From assembly GCA_035527515.1 (NCBI GenBank), contig DATLAJ010000163.1, forward strand, positions 1 through 18,031: a stretch of 18,031 nt of DNA. Direction: 5' to 3'. How positions within the stretch are numbered: the stretch's first letter is position 1; each line of letters starts with the position of its first letter. This DNA comes from a bacterium (GTDB lineage: Bacteria > B130-G9). The notes beneath the pieces were generated by a model. The model made no database searches. It saw nothing but the letters and a program-made list of their open reading frames with translations, and was not told where the DNA came from. This document shows, in pieces, positions 6,713 through 15,381 of the stretch. Position numbers and translations under genes: made by a program.

Positions 6713-9700
6713 GTGAAAAGCTCAAGGTTCGTAATAATGTTTCTGCTGTCTGTCGCTATACTGATCGGCGGACAGGCGGCCTTTGCAGATGCTATTTCCC
6801 CGCCTAGTCGGGGAGGAGCGCCCACGGACCCGTACTCTACGTGCAATAGCCTTGTGGTGCTTTCCGCGACCGACATTCAGCAGATGAAAGAGGCAGAGCG
6901 AGCCATTATCGCCTCTGGCGGCATCGTGAGGTTTCGGTTCCCGCCCCATATCTTCTATGCGTGGATTCCGGACGGGCAGGCGGAGGGCCTCGCCGGGCGG
7001 ATGCACGTCGATTCGATCTACTCGGGGTATCTACAGCCGACCGCAGTAAGTAACTATGGCCGAGGCGCTGTGAGCGCGGTCCGTAGCTGGAATGAGGTGT
7101 TTGTGAAACAAACTGCCGGGGTCAACGTTCAGCTGCCGGAGGAGCCCGCACCAGCGCCCAACGATACGCTCGAGGTCCCGCCCGAGGGCTGGCTCTTGCA
7201 GTATCGCGGCAATAAGATGGTCTCAGGCCCCGCGGGCCGCGGACCTAACGACACGTCGGAGTTCATGCTTGGCAACGTCGCGATCACGATAATCCTCCCG
7301 GAGTCTGATGGCTCGACGGACACCGAGACCGAGGACTGGACTAGCCAGGACACGGTCAACGGCATCTCCGACAGGCCGCAAAAGGTGAAGGATGAGGTGC
7401 TGAACGCCCTTAACTGGTGGATCCTGCGTGAATCAGAACAGCGCTACGCTGCACCCCTGTTGTCTTTCACGCTTGACTCGTCCTCGCCCAGAATCAGAGT
7501 GACCGGCTACGAACCAATAGGGCGTTCCTCTGACGATGAGCCGCTCTGGGTCTCTGATATATTCACCAAAATGGGCTATACCACCGGCACTGCCTGGCAG
7601 AAGGTGAGGCAGTTCGACCTCGACCAGATATCCGACCTGGGAGCCGATTGGGCGGTTACGGTCTTCGTTTGCGACAGCCTCAACGACGCCGACGGAGAGT
7701 TTGCGAACGGCGCGTTCGCATATTCCTACCTTGGTGGCCCGTGGCTTACAATGACTTATGACAATGAGAACTACACCATTCACTACATGGATGCGGTCTG
7801 TGCCCATGAGTTGGGCCACAGCTTCTACACCCTCGATGAATATCCTCCGACGGGCGGCACTCCAGCGGATTGCCATGACCATTCAGGATACCTGAACTAC
7901 GAGAACCTGAACAGCTTATACGACCCTGGCATGACGGCGACTTGCGACGCCAACTATTACTGCATCATGAGGGGCGGCACACGTGCATTCACGCAGGGCG
8001 ATCTATGCCCATATTCTGCGGGCCATGTCGCCTGGGCAGATGACGACAGCGACACCATCTACGACATACTCGATTTCTGTCCACACGCCGAGCTCGATCC
8101 CCCCGACGAGGACCCCACCTCAGACACAAGACCAACCTTCACGGGGAAGGCCTGGATAGACCTCTCAACTGATGTCTTGCCCAACAATAACCCCAAGGAC
8201 TCAGGCAACGACCTAACGATAAACGTCATTACTAATGTCGAGTACCGTTATCAGAATCTCGCTGGTGGGCTGCCGTCCGGTTGGCTAGAGTGCGTGCCGG
8301 ACGACGGCGCTTTCGATGGTCTCGAGGAGCCGTATCACTTCACCGTGGGCCACGACCTCGATGATGGAACTTACCTGTTTGAGGTCCGGGCTGCCAATCT
8401 TGGTGGGCATGTTCAGGGCGAGCTGGATTGTGCGATCGACGCAGATGCCCGCCAGACTCTGACAATAACCACGGGTCCTATCGGTGGGCAGGCTGACGAG
8501 AAGCCTCCCGAGTGCCATACACCTTATCCTCCCTGCTTTGGCCTCTCTGATTCGGGGCCGTGCTATCTGGATTCACCCACGATTCAGCCAACGCCGGACT
8601 GGGCGACCTCTAGAACCGTTATCATAGGCTGCACGTTTACAGATAAGAGCTGGGTGGATGTCTCAAGTGTGCAATACCGCATCGATGCCAATGGGGACTA
8701 TGACTACAACGACTGGGGTTACGATGCGAATGGCAATTTCTGGACAGAGGATTGGACCGATTGGGACGTCGAAATGCCGCCCAAGAGCGACTCCCGTAAC
8801 CTGAGAGTCTATGCCACAGTAACCTACCAGACTGATGGCGCTTACCTCCACTTCGAGTGGCGAGGAGCGGACATCAGCATGGATTTCATCGACAGCAATG
8901 GCGATACCTATGCAGGTAGGCTCAACCGAAAAGGGATGATGGACGACTGGATCGTCAGGATCGATAGCGATTCTCCTCACGTCCTCAGCGCGAGCGCCGC
9001 GGACACGTCCGGCGGAGGCGTCGGGATTCAGGAGGGTGATACGGTTACGTTGAGGTTTGACGAGGAGACCAGTGGTCTTTGGATCAACGAGACCAACATC
9101 GACACAATCCTCTACATAGTCGATGAGTCGATCCCTGTACAGCATACTTGGGGCAACTGCGAGGGCCTAGTAAAGGATATCGAGTGGTCCCAGACCAAGT
9201 GGCCGAACGACACGTTGATCATCACCCTGATGGAGCAGGAGCGTTGCCCAGGCCGTATCTGGAAGCCCAGCGTAGCCGTCGGGGACCTACTCTGCATCAG
9301 GCCGTCTCCGACTGGCGAATATATCGAGGACATTGCGCAAAACCGATGCACCGATTGTCTCTACATAGACGGCGACTTCGGAGATAGCGGCGGACCCATT
9401 GTTTCCAACCTCCTTGCAAACGGCATCAACCCGCTCCAGATAGGTGTCGGGACGCCACAGGTCGAGATAACCGCTGACGCCTCTGACAGCACGACTGGCA
9501 ATTCCGACGTCATGCGGGTCGAGCTCTTTGTCAATCTCGCTGGTCAGAGTGAGACAGGGACCGTTATGAATATGACTCCGTCCTATCCTCCTGGCGCCGT
9601 TGATGTTGAGGCGTCATACATACTACCAACCACGTCGTGGGCGTCGGGAACCTACACAATCTACGTTCACGCTAAGGACACATCCGGCTTCTGGGGCGAC

Positions 9701-10966
9701 TTCACAACTGTGAAGATATACGTCGGCCAAGAGTCTATCGGCTGCCTCTATCCGCCTGAGTTTGATGGGATTGCGCACGCGACCGACCTGCGAGAGTGCG
9801 GCAAGGTCCGACTCGACTGGGACGAGGCGGAGGACATCAACCAGCCGGTAGTGTACAACATCTATCAGTCTCGTGTCTCGTCGCTTTACGATTTCGCCAA
9901 CCCAACTTACACCGAGGAGAATCTCTTCATTGAGATTACTGCTCTGGACGATAACGTCCCGTATTACTACGTCGTTAGGGCCGAAGATAGCTGCGGAAAT
10001 GAAGAGAGGAACTTCGTCGAACTCTATGTCTATCCCTCCGACGGCGAGGCGCCTCACTTTGAAGGCCTCAGCACTCTGGAGAGCACAGGCTGTGGGAGTC
10101 TGGAGCTGACATGGACGCCCGCCAGCGACAACATCTATGGATGTTCTTCGGAGCCTATCCTCTACAACATATATGTCAGCTTTAGAAAGCGCGGCCAGGA
10201 TTTCAGGTTGCCGATGTACCAAACCACCGCCCCTGATGGTGTGATCCTCACCGATCTACAGCACAACGCAGAGTACTACGTCGTTGTTAGGGCGCAGGAC
10301 AGCGCGGCTGACTACTATGGCCAGATCACTGACTTCGACCAGACCGTGCCGGGCGTCGACTACGACATTCTAGTCGATAGCGATGCGGAGTGGCGGGACA
10401 ACGTCCTCGTCGGTTCCGAGGTGTATCCCAACATCCACCGCGGCTACTCGTTCATGATAATCGAGAACACCAAGACAACGCTAACCATCACGCCGGGCTA
10501 CGACCTTACGATCGGCGATGGGACAGTAGGCTCGATCTACTGGGTGAGGGGCAAGGGCAATGAAGATACTAACGTGCAAGAGCTCAGCGCCACGGCTGAT
10601 TACATCATCAGCAACGACACCGAGGACTGGTGGTTGGAGAACGTCTATCCCGCGTCCGGGGCCACCATTTACAACGTGGACCACCTGGAGTTCGACATTA
10701 TTGACGACTGCTTCGGTGTTAACAAGGACTCGATCCAGCTCGTGCTCGAGTTCAACGTTACTGACAAGTCCCTCATCTCTGACGTCTGGGGCGGCTATCA
10801 CGTCGAGTATTACCCGGAGGCGAGATATACATATTCCGCCGATGTCCCGTATTTCGCGGGCGAGATCGAGGTGAGCGTAACGGCGTTTGAGAATGCCACT
10901 TATGCAGAGCTCAAAGAGGTAAAATACACGTTCACGGCATTGTATAGACCAGATTTCGAAGAATAA
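6713..10966 (+). CDS. Large exported multidomain protein with zincin metallopeptidase domain
   Basis: The protein is 1417 aa. Residues 1-27 are a signal peptide (MKSSRF, then VIMFLLSVAILIGG, then QAAFADA). Residues about 45-105 may be a small alpha/beta prodomain of the inhibitor-I9 kind (inference). Residues about 185-400 form a metallopeptidase domain: CAHELGHSFYTLDEY contains HExxH (H365, E366, H369), with D375 at the third-ligand position of an HExxHxxxxxD zincin. It resembles M64-type peptidases (HEFGHxxxxLxDEY) but lacks the usual glycine. Residues 443-457 (DDDSDTIYDILDFCP) look like a thrombospondin-3 calcium-binding repeat. Then come beta-sandwich domains: one starting near GIQEGDTVTLRFDE (about 767), one Ig-like at about 905-1005, two fibronectin III domains (about 1013-1107 and 1110-1210), and a final Ig-like module (about 1300-1410). 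No membrane anchor or LPXTG signal is seen. It probably acts outside the cytoplasm; the substrate is unknown. Confidence 0.85.
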   Translation: MKSSRFVIMFLLSVAILIGGQAAFADAISPPSRGGAPTDPYSTCNSLVVLSATDIQQMKEAERAIIASGGIVRFRFPPHIFYAWIPDGQAEGLAGRMHVDSIYSGYLQPTAVSNYGRGAVSAVRSWNEVFVKQTAGVNVQLPEEPAPAPNDTLEVPPEGWLLQYRGNKMVSGPAGRGPNDTSEFMLGNVAITIILPESDGSTDTETEDWTSQDTVNGISDRPQKVKDEVLNALNWWILRESEQRYAAPLLSFTLDSSSPRIRVTGYEPIGRSSDDEPLWVSDIFTKMGYTTGTAWQKVRQFDLDQISDLGADWAVTVFVCDSLNDADGEFANGAFAYSYLGGPWLTMTYDNENYTIHYMDAVCAHELGHSFYTLDEYPPTGGTPADCHDHSGYLNYENLNSLYDPGMTATCDANYYCIMRGGTRAFTQGDLCPYSAGHVAWADDDSDTIYDILDFCPHAELDPPDEDPTSDTRPTFTGKAWIDLSTDVLPNNNPKDSGNDLTINVITNVEYRYQNLAGGLPSGWLECVPDDGAFDGLEEPYHFTVGHDLDDGTYLFEVRAANLGGHVQGELDCAIDADARQTLTITTGPIGGQADEKPPECHTPYPPCFGLSDSGPCYLDSPTIQPTPDWATSRTVIIGCTFTDKSWVDVSSVQYRIDANGDYDYNDWGYDANGNFWTEDWTDWDVEMPPKSDSRNLRVYATVTYQTDGAYLHFEWRGADISMDFIDSNGDTYAGRLNRKGMMDDWIVRIDSDSPHVLSASAADTSGGGVGIQEGDTVTLRFDEETSGLWINETNIDTILYIVDESIPVQHTWGNCEGLVKDIEWSQTKWPNDTLIITLMEQERCPGRIWKPSVAVGDLLCIRPSPTGEYIEDIAQNRCTDCLYIDGDFGDSGGPIVSNLLANGINPLQIGVGTPQVEITADASDSTTGNSDVMRVELFVNLAGQSETGTVMNMTPSYPPGAVDVEASYILPTTSWASGTYTIYVHAKDTSGFWGDFTTVKIYVGQESIGCLYPPEFDGIAHATDLRECGKVRLDWDEAEDINQPVVYNIYQSRVSSLYDFANPTYTEENLFIEITALDDNVPYYYVVRAEDSCGNEERNFVELYVYPSDGEAPHFEGLSTLESTGCGSLELTWTPASDNIYGCSSEPILYNIYVSFRKRGQDFRLPMYQTTAPDGVILTDLQHNAEYYVVVRAQDSAADYYGQITDFDQTVPGVDYDILVDSDAEWRDNVLVGSEVYPNIHRGYSFMIIENTKTTLTITPGYDLTIGDGTVGSIYWVRGKGNEDTNVQELSATADYIISNDTEDWWLENVYPASGATIYNVDHLEFDIIDDCFGVNKDSIQLVLEFNVTDKSLISDVWGGYHVEYYPEARYTYSADVPYFAGEIEVSVTAFENATYAELKEVKYTFTALYRPDFEE

Positions 10967-11024
10967 GGATTATTGACTATGTGTATGAAAGAACAAATAG
11001 CGAAGAGACAAAGGAGATAACACC

Positions 11025-12713
11025 ATGAAACTGGGCAGCGCAAGGAGATTAAACGTCGCTGTGTTTATCCTCGTGGCCGCCATGGTGGCGATACCGCTCT
11101 TGGCATCTGCGGACGCCATCTGGAAGAAGTTCGGTGGAAACGAGTCGCAAAACGGCAGAACCTCCGAGATTGCTTGCGAGACGGGTGATAAGTATTGGAG
11201 CTTTTTCACAGGTAACTTTAACTTTTGTTCGCCAGCGATTGCTGCAAACGGCGAGGTCTGTTTCGGTTCGCGAAACGGGTACTTCTTCGCGCTATCCCCT
11301 GATGGCGCTCTCGATTGGCAGTTCGATGCCGTCGCAAGGGTCGATTCATCGCCAGCGATCGACAGCTTCGGCAACATCTACTTCGGCGCCGGTAACGGCC
11401 TCGTTTACTGCATAACTGGCCCGACGATCGTTGCGACCGAGGGCACGCTTAACTGGACCTATGACGCCGAGGATAGGGTCTATTCGTCGCCGACGCTTGA
11501 CAATGACGAGTACTCAGTTTTTTTCGGGACTGATGACGGCAGGCTCGTCTCGATTTTCTCGCAGAACTTCCCTGCTACCCAAGGAACACTTGAGTGGAGC
11601 CTCCTACTCGGAGACCGCATATTCGCATCACCAGCCTATCGATACTATGACCTCGCGCCGACCGGCTCCCCCGCCGGCGACATAGCGATGATCTATATCG
11701 GTGCTGAGTTGGGTCTTTCGGATGGTGTCGTCTATGGCATTGAGGTCTCGACAGACATCGCAACTAGCACGCTGGCCAGCATCCGGTCGGTTTATCCCGG
11801 CATTGGCGATGACCCAATCGGCCCAGTTGATAGCTCAGTAGCGGTCTCTGACGATGGCAACTTCATCTATTTCGGAAGCAAGGACGGCAACCTCTACTGC
11901 CTCTCCTCGTCCGGCTATTTGCAGTGGTCCTACGAGACCAGCGGCATGGTCGACTCATCGCCCGGCATTCTCGCAACCGGCGATATCGTCGTGGGATCGA
12001 GAGACGGCGCAGTCTATTGCGTTGACCCAACGGGAGACCTGCGGTGGTCCTTCGAGACGGGCGGCCCCATCGAATCCTCCCCGGCCATCGACGGCAACGA
12101 CAACGTGATCATAGGCTCCAGGGACCATTCCCTTTACTCGATCTCGCCGGCTGGGGCCCAGAACTGGCGATACATGTCGAACTACCATGTCTGGTCGTCC
12201 CCAGTCATCGGCAAGCAGCCTAGTGGCTTTGGGGGCCTGGACCCACAGGTTACGACAGCGACCATCTACTTCACTGGCGCCGATATGAACCTTTACGCCA
12301 TCAGGGAGGACAGGGGTAGTCCCCACTTCCTGAGCCGCTCGCCTGATGATGGCGATAGCGGCGTCAGCAAGCGGCTGGCAGAAGTCATCTTTGAGATCGT
12401 GGACAGCCAGACCGATGTCAACAGAGAGTCCATCATCATGCTCTTCAGAGGACAACACGTCTATCCCTCTTTCGAGCGAATAGAAGCTGAAGACTACCGA
12501 GGCTGGAAGGGCACATACTACTGCGGCGACGACATCTTATTGTACGGCGAAGAGATTACGGTAAGTATCTACGCCTGCGATACGGCTTGGGAGCCTAACT
12601 GCATAGATGAAACATACTCCTTCACCATCGAGCTACCTACGAGGCGGCCTGAACTTGCGCCTCGAGACCTCAAGCTCGATGTGAATCACGCGCGCGCGGT
12701 TGAGGTAAAGTAA
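11025..12713 (+). CDS. Exported PQQ-like beta-propeller protein with C-terminal Ig-like domain
   Basis: The protein is 562 aa. AAGGAG at 11011-11016 lies eight bases before the ATG. The signal peptide is MKLGSARR, hydrophobic VAVFILVAAMVAIPLL and ASADA. The opening AIWKKFGGNESQNGR is the usual first blade of PQQ-type propellers. About seven to eight blades follow with the repeated plan 'W.ydt...v.SSPai...g.iyfGs.dG.lyai', for example VDSSPAIDSFGNIYFGAG, VYSSPTLDNDEYSVFFGTD, VDSSPGILATGDIVVGSRDG and IESSPAIDGNDNVIIGSRD. The propeller ends near residue 428. An Ig-like module (about 430-545) closes the protein and resembles the end of the preceding gene's product. No PQQ-dependent dehydrogenase catalytic residues are evident, so this is more likely a binding or scaffold propeller (as in BamB-like proteins) than an enzyme. 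It lies 58 bp after the large peptidase gene and is probably co-transcribed. Confidence 0.88.
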   Translation: MKLGSARRLNVAVFILVAAMVAIPLLASADAIWKKFGGNESQNGRTSEIACETGDKYWSFFTGNFNFCSPAIAANGEVCFGSRNGYFFALSPDGALDWQFDAVARVDSSPAIDSFGNIYFGAGNGLVYCITGPTIVATEGTLNWTYDAEDRVYSSPTLDNDEYSVFFGTDDGRLVSIFSQNFPATQGTLEWSLLLGDRIFASPAYRYYDLAPTGSPAGDIAMIYIGAELGLSDGVVYGIEVSTDIATSTLASIRSVYPGIGDDPIGPVDSSVAVSDDGNFIYFGSKDGNLYCLSSSGYLQWSYETSGMVDSSPGILATGDIVVGSRDGAVYCVDPTGDLRWSFETGGPIESSPAIDGNDNVIIGSRDHSLYSISPAGAQNWRYMSNYHVWSSPVIGKQPSGFGGLDPQVTTATIYFTGADMNLYAIREDRGSPHFLSRSPDDGDSGVSKRLAEVIFEIVDSQTDVNRESIIMLFRGQHVYPSFERIEAEDYRGWKGTYYCGDDILLYGEEITVSIYACDTAWEPNCIDETYSFTIELPTRRPELAPRDLKLDVNHARAVEVK

Positions 12714-12745
12714 GGCCCTCATTCCGATTCATGCGTTCATCCCTC

Positions 12746-12780
12746 ATGGCCGCCGGGCATCTCCTGGCGGCCATTTTGTT
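12746..12780 (+). terminator. Strong rho-independent terminator after the exported-protein pair
   Basis: The left arm ATGGCCGCCGGG (12746-12757) pairs over 12 bp, with one G-T wobble, with CCTGGCGGCCAT (12763-12774) around a five-base loop CATCT. It is followed by TTTGTT. It begins 33 bp after the stop of the propeller gene and fits the end of that transcript. Confidence 0.9.
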
Positions 12781-12796
12781 TGCGGTTACCGCAAAC
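12778..12796. repeat. 19-bp near-perfect palindrome GTTTGCGGT-T-ACCGCAAAC
   Basis: Two nine-base arms are exactly complementary around a single T. It starts inside the T-tract of the terminator and lies about 60 bp upstream of the promoter of the helix-hairpin-helix gene. The form fits a dimeric regulator's site; it could also fold as a second small hairpin. I found no second copy in the window by eye. Confidence 0.55.
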
Positions 12797-12855
12797 GAGC
12801 CACTGGCGAACTTCTTCATCGGCTCAATGTTTTGGAGTCCCGGCATTACTTGGCC

Positions 12856-12884
12856 TTGACCTGCCAGGACGCGCGCACTATCGT
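12856..12884 (+). promoter_or_regulatory. Sigma70-like promoter TTGACC-N17-TATCGT for the ComEA-like/helicase pair
   Basis: TTGACC (12856-12861, five of six matches) is separated by 17 bases from TATCGT (12879-12884, four of six). This would start transcription about 25 bases before the ATG at 12917. It sits downstream of the strong terminator, where a new promoter is needed. Confidence 0.45.
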
Positions 12885-12916
12885 GGCCGTGGTAGGTTAC
12901 AACAGATGAGGCTTTG

Positions 12917-13387
12917 ATGGAGCAGAAACGGGACATGACTGGTTGGCTTTTAGTCTTTCTGGCGGCGGTATTCGCTGCGCTCCTTGTGTCGCGAGCTGAC
13001 AGAGTCGGAGTCGCCTCCCTCTATGGTCGCTTTGTATCCCTTGAAGGGCCCAAAGCGGGCTTCTGCTGTCGTCGCGATGAGTGGCTGGCCGGTCCGGGCT
13101 TTGCGCCCACCAACACGCGCCCTGGCAAAGCCAGGCTCGAGCTCTTCAACCAGTTCGCGGTTCGGCCCAGTTTCGATAGCACCCCAGATCATCTCCTGAG
13201 AGCCGTGCCCGGAATCGGCAGCCGCATCGCCTCGGCGCTCATCGCGAAGCGGCGGGGCGGGCGAGTCTCTCCCCAAGAGCTGCTGTCCATACCTGGCGTC
13301 GGCCACAAACGGCTGAAGTCCCTCAAGAGGGCATTTACGTTTGGGCCGCCTAAAGCCCCACCCGAGCCCATAATCCTCAACCTGTGA
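12917..13387 (+). CDS. ComEA-like membrane-anchored helix-hairpin-helix protein
   Basis: The protein is 156 aa. I chose the ATG at 12917, six bases after GAGG; a TTG directly before it is in frame but less likely. Residues 9-25 (GWLLVFLAAVFAALLVS) are a single membrane anchor. Residues 90-141 carry two helix-hairpin-helix motifs: LLRAVPGIGSRIASALI with PGIG at 98-101, and ELLSIPGVGHKRLKSL with PGVG at 126-129. This is the ComEA arrangement, in which an anchored protein binds double-stranded DNA outside the membrane during DNA uptake; similar short HhH proteins also occur without competence. The linker (about 30-85) has a CC pair at 50-51. Its stop overlaps the helicase start as TGATG, so the two are translationally coupled, which is an unusual pairing for ComEA. 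Confidence 0.78.
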   Translation: MEQKRDMTGWLLVFLAAVFAALLVSRADRVGVASLYGRFVSLEGPKAGFCCRRDEWLAGPGFAPTNTRPGKARLELFNQFAVRPSFDSTPDHLLRAVPGIGSRIASALIAKRRGGRVSPQELLSIPGVGHKRLKSLKRAFTFGPPKAPPEPIILNL

Positions 13388-15378
13388 TGGATGTACTCGA
13401 AGGCCTGAACCCTCGCCAAGTTGAGGCGGTGCTCGAGACCGAAGGGCCGGTCCTTGTGCTTGCCGGCGCCGGAAGCGGCAAGACGAGGGCCATCGTCCAC
13501 CGAATCGCATACCTCTTGGACGGGGGCATCTCACCCAGACGCATCCTTGCCGTTACGTTTACTAACAAGGCCGCTGGCGAGATGAAGTCCCGCACGGTGA
13601 AAATGGTGGGTCAGGCCGCTGAAGCCGTCTGGCTCTGCACGTTTCACTCGTTCTGTGCAAGGATTCTCAGGGCGCACATCGAGGAACTGAAGCCCATCGC
13701 CGGTCGGCAGGCATACCGGCGGGGCTTCTCGATCTACGATGACGACGATAGGAAGAAGCTGCTATCGGAGTGCCTCAAGGAGATTGGGGTCAAACCGAGG
13801 GCGGATGACATCAAGATGGCCCGCAGATGGGTCTCGTTCGCCAAACTCAGGGGCCTTGAGCCTGACGAGATCGAGTCGCGGCTTGCCAAAGATGGTCAGG
13901 CAAGGTTCGCCCACGTTTACGAGCGATACTTAATACGAACAGCCGCCTCCAACGCGGTCGATTTCGACGACCTCCTCGCCCTAACCCTCAGATTATTCGA
14001 CGAGAACAAAGAGGTCCTTTCACTCTACCAGGACAGGTTCGAGTACTGTATGGTCGATGAGTTCCAGGACACCAACCGGGTGCAGTATGAACTGCTGAAA
14101 CGGGTCGCGGGGAAACACAGAAACCTATTCGTGGTGGGAGATGACGACCAGTCCATATACGCCTTCCGAGGCGCTGACGTGAGAAACATCCTCGATTTCG
14201 AGCGGGACTTCCCAGGTGCGAAGGTGATACATCTCGACCAAAACTATCGCTCCACAAAGAGCATCCTGGCAACCGCCTCTTCACTCATCTCCAAGAACGT
14301 CGCCCGGAAGCAAAAGGACCTCTTCACTGAGAACGTTGCGGGTGAAAGTGTTGAGCTATGCACCTGCGGGACGGAGGAGGCGGAGGGGGAGTTCATCTGC
14401 GAAAAGATACAGGGCATCGCCCGGACGAGCGGAGTCAATCCCTGCACTATTGCTGTTTTCTATCGCACAAATGCGCAGTCCAGGGCCGTCGAGGATGCAC
14501 TCTTGAGATATGAGATACCCTACACCGTCGTTCGTGGCCTCCGGTTCTACCAGCGGAAGGAGGTCAAGGATGTCGTCGCATATCTAAAAGCATCCGTCAA
14601 TCCTGACGACGACCTAGCCATCGCGCGGGTCATCAAGGTGCCGCCGCGCGGGATCGGCAAGACCTCAATGGAGATGATTGAGGGCAGAGCGCACGCGTCC
14701 GGTTGCTCACTCTTCGGCGCTATTGCCGAGCTACTTGCCCGCCGTAGCCTTGGCGGAGGCGGGAAGGATTCCGATGCTGTCAGGCCTGCGCTCCGCAGTC
14801 GGCTGGCCTCCTTTCATGCGCTCATTACTTCGCTCAAGACGTCTGCCGAGACCATGCACCCGTCTGGGTTCATTGATCATATTCTTCAGGAGACCGGCTA
14901 CCTGGACTACTTGCAGGATAGTGACGAGGACGGCGAGCACGCACGGACGGAGAACGTTCGGGAGCTATCGACCGCCGCCAAGGCGTTTGCCAAGAAGCGT
15001 CCAGTCGCTACCGTGGAGGATTTCGTGCAGCACGTCTCACTCATGAGCGAACTCGACCAATTCGACGAGCACGAGCAGCCAGTCTCCCTCCTAACGCTTC
15101 ACAGTGCCAAGGGCCTCGAGTTTGACTTCGTATTCTTGATCGGCGTTGAGAACGGTCTCTTGCCCCACTACTCAGCAAGGACCAGAGAACAGATCGAGGA
15201 GGAGCGGCGCCTTCTATATGTAGGGATTACCAGGGCGAAACAGCGCCTCGTTCTGACCAGAGCGTTTCGCCGACTGATCTTCGGTCGCACCGTCATCAAC
15301 CCGGAATCTCCGTTCGTATGCGAGATACAGCCAGACCTCATCACGCGAACAGCCTACTATGGCAAGGACCTGCTCTAG
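13387..15378 (+). CDS. uvrD: UvrD/PcrA/Rep-type superfamily 1A DNA helicase
   Basis: This 3'-5' DNA helicase is of the PcrA/UvrD/Rep kind, active in repair and replication restart. The ATG overlaps the previous stop (TGATG); a GTG three bases earlier is also possible. The 663-aa protein shows all motifs in order: LNPRQ (Q motif, 7-11); AGAGSGKT Walker A (26-33); VTFTNKAAGEM (Ia); MVDEFQDTN with D224/E225 (II); VVGDDDQSIYAFRGAD (III, 249-264); NYRS (IV); YRTNAQSRAVEDAL; LLTLHSAKGLEFDFVFL (V, about 568-584); and RRLLYVGITRAKQRL (VI, about 607-621). The C terminus stops soon after the family's final helicase segment and lacks the long basic tail with the Tudor-like, RNA-polymerase-binding module of PcrA and UvrD; in length it is closer to Rep. 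Its stop lies three bases from that of the convergent helicase-nuclease gene. Confidence 0.94.
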   Translation: MDVLEGLNPRQVEAVLETEGPVLVLAGAGSGKTRAIVHRIAYLLDGGISPRRILAVTFTNKAAGEMKSRTVKMVGQAAEAVWLCTFHSFCARILRAHIEELKPIAGRQAYRRGFSIYDDDDRKKLLSECLKEIGVKPRADDIKMARRWVSFAKLRGLEPDEIESRLAKDGQARFAHVYERYLIRTAASNAVDFDDLLALTLRLFDENKEVLSLYQDRFEYCMVDEFQDTNRVQYELLKRVAGKHRNLFVVGDDDQSIYAFRGADVRNILDFERDFPGAKVIHLDQNYRSTKSILATASSLISKNVARKQKDLFTENVAGESVELCTCGTEEAEGEFICEKIQGIARTSGVNPCTIAVFYRTNAQSRAVEDALLRYEIPYTVVRGLRFYQRKEVKDVVAYLKASVNPDDDLAIARVIKVPPRGIGKTSMEMIEGRAHASGCSLFGAIAELLARRSLGGGGKDSDAVRPALRSRLASFHALITSLKTSAETMHPSGFIDHILQETGYLDYLQDSDEDGEHARTENVRELSTAAKAFAKKRPVATVEDFVQHVSLMSELDQFDEHEQPVSLLTLHSAKGLEFDFVFLIGVENGLLPHYSARTREQIEEERRLLYVGITRAKQRLVLTRAFRRLIFGRTVINPESPFVCEIQPDLITRTAYYGKDLL

Positions 15379-15381
15379 GGA

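Noticed and set aside
11250-12300. Repeated SSP/FGS-like sequence in the propeller gene as a DNA repeat
   Set aside because: The repetition is at protein level, from the propeller blades, with diverged codons; it is not a DNA repeat array.
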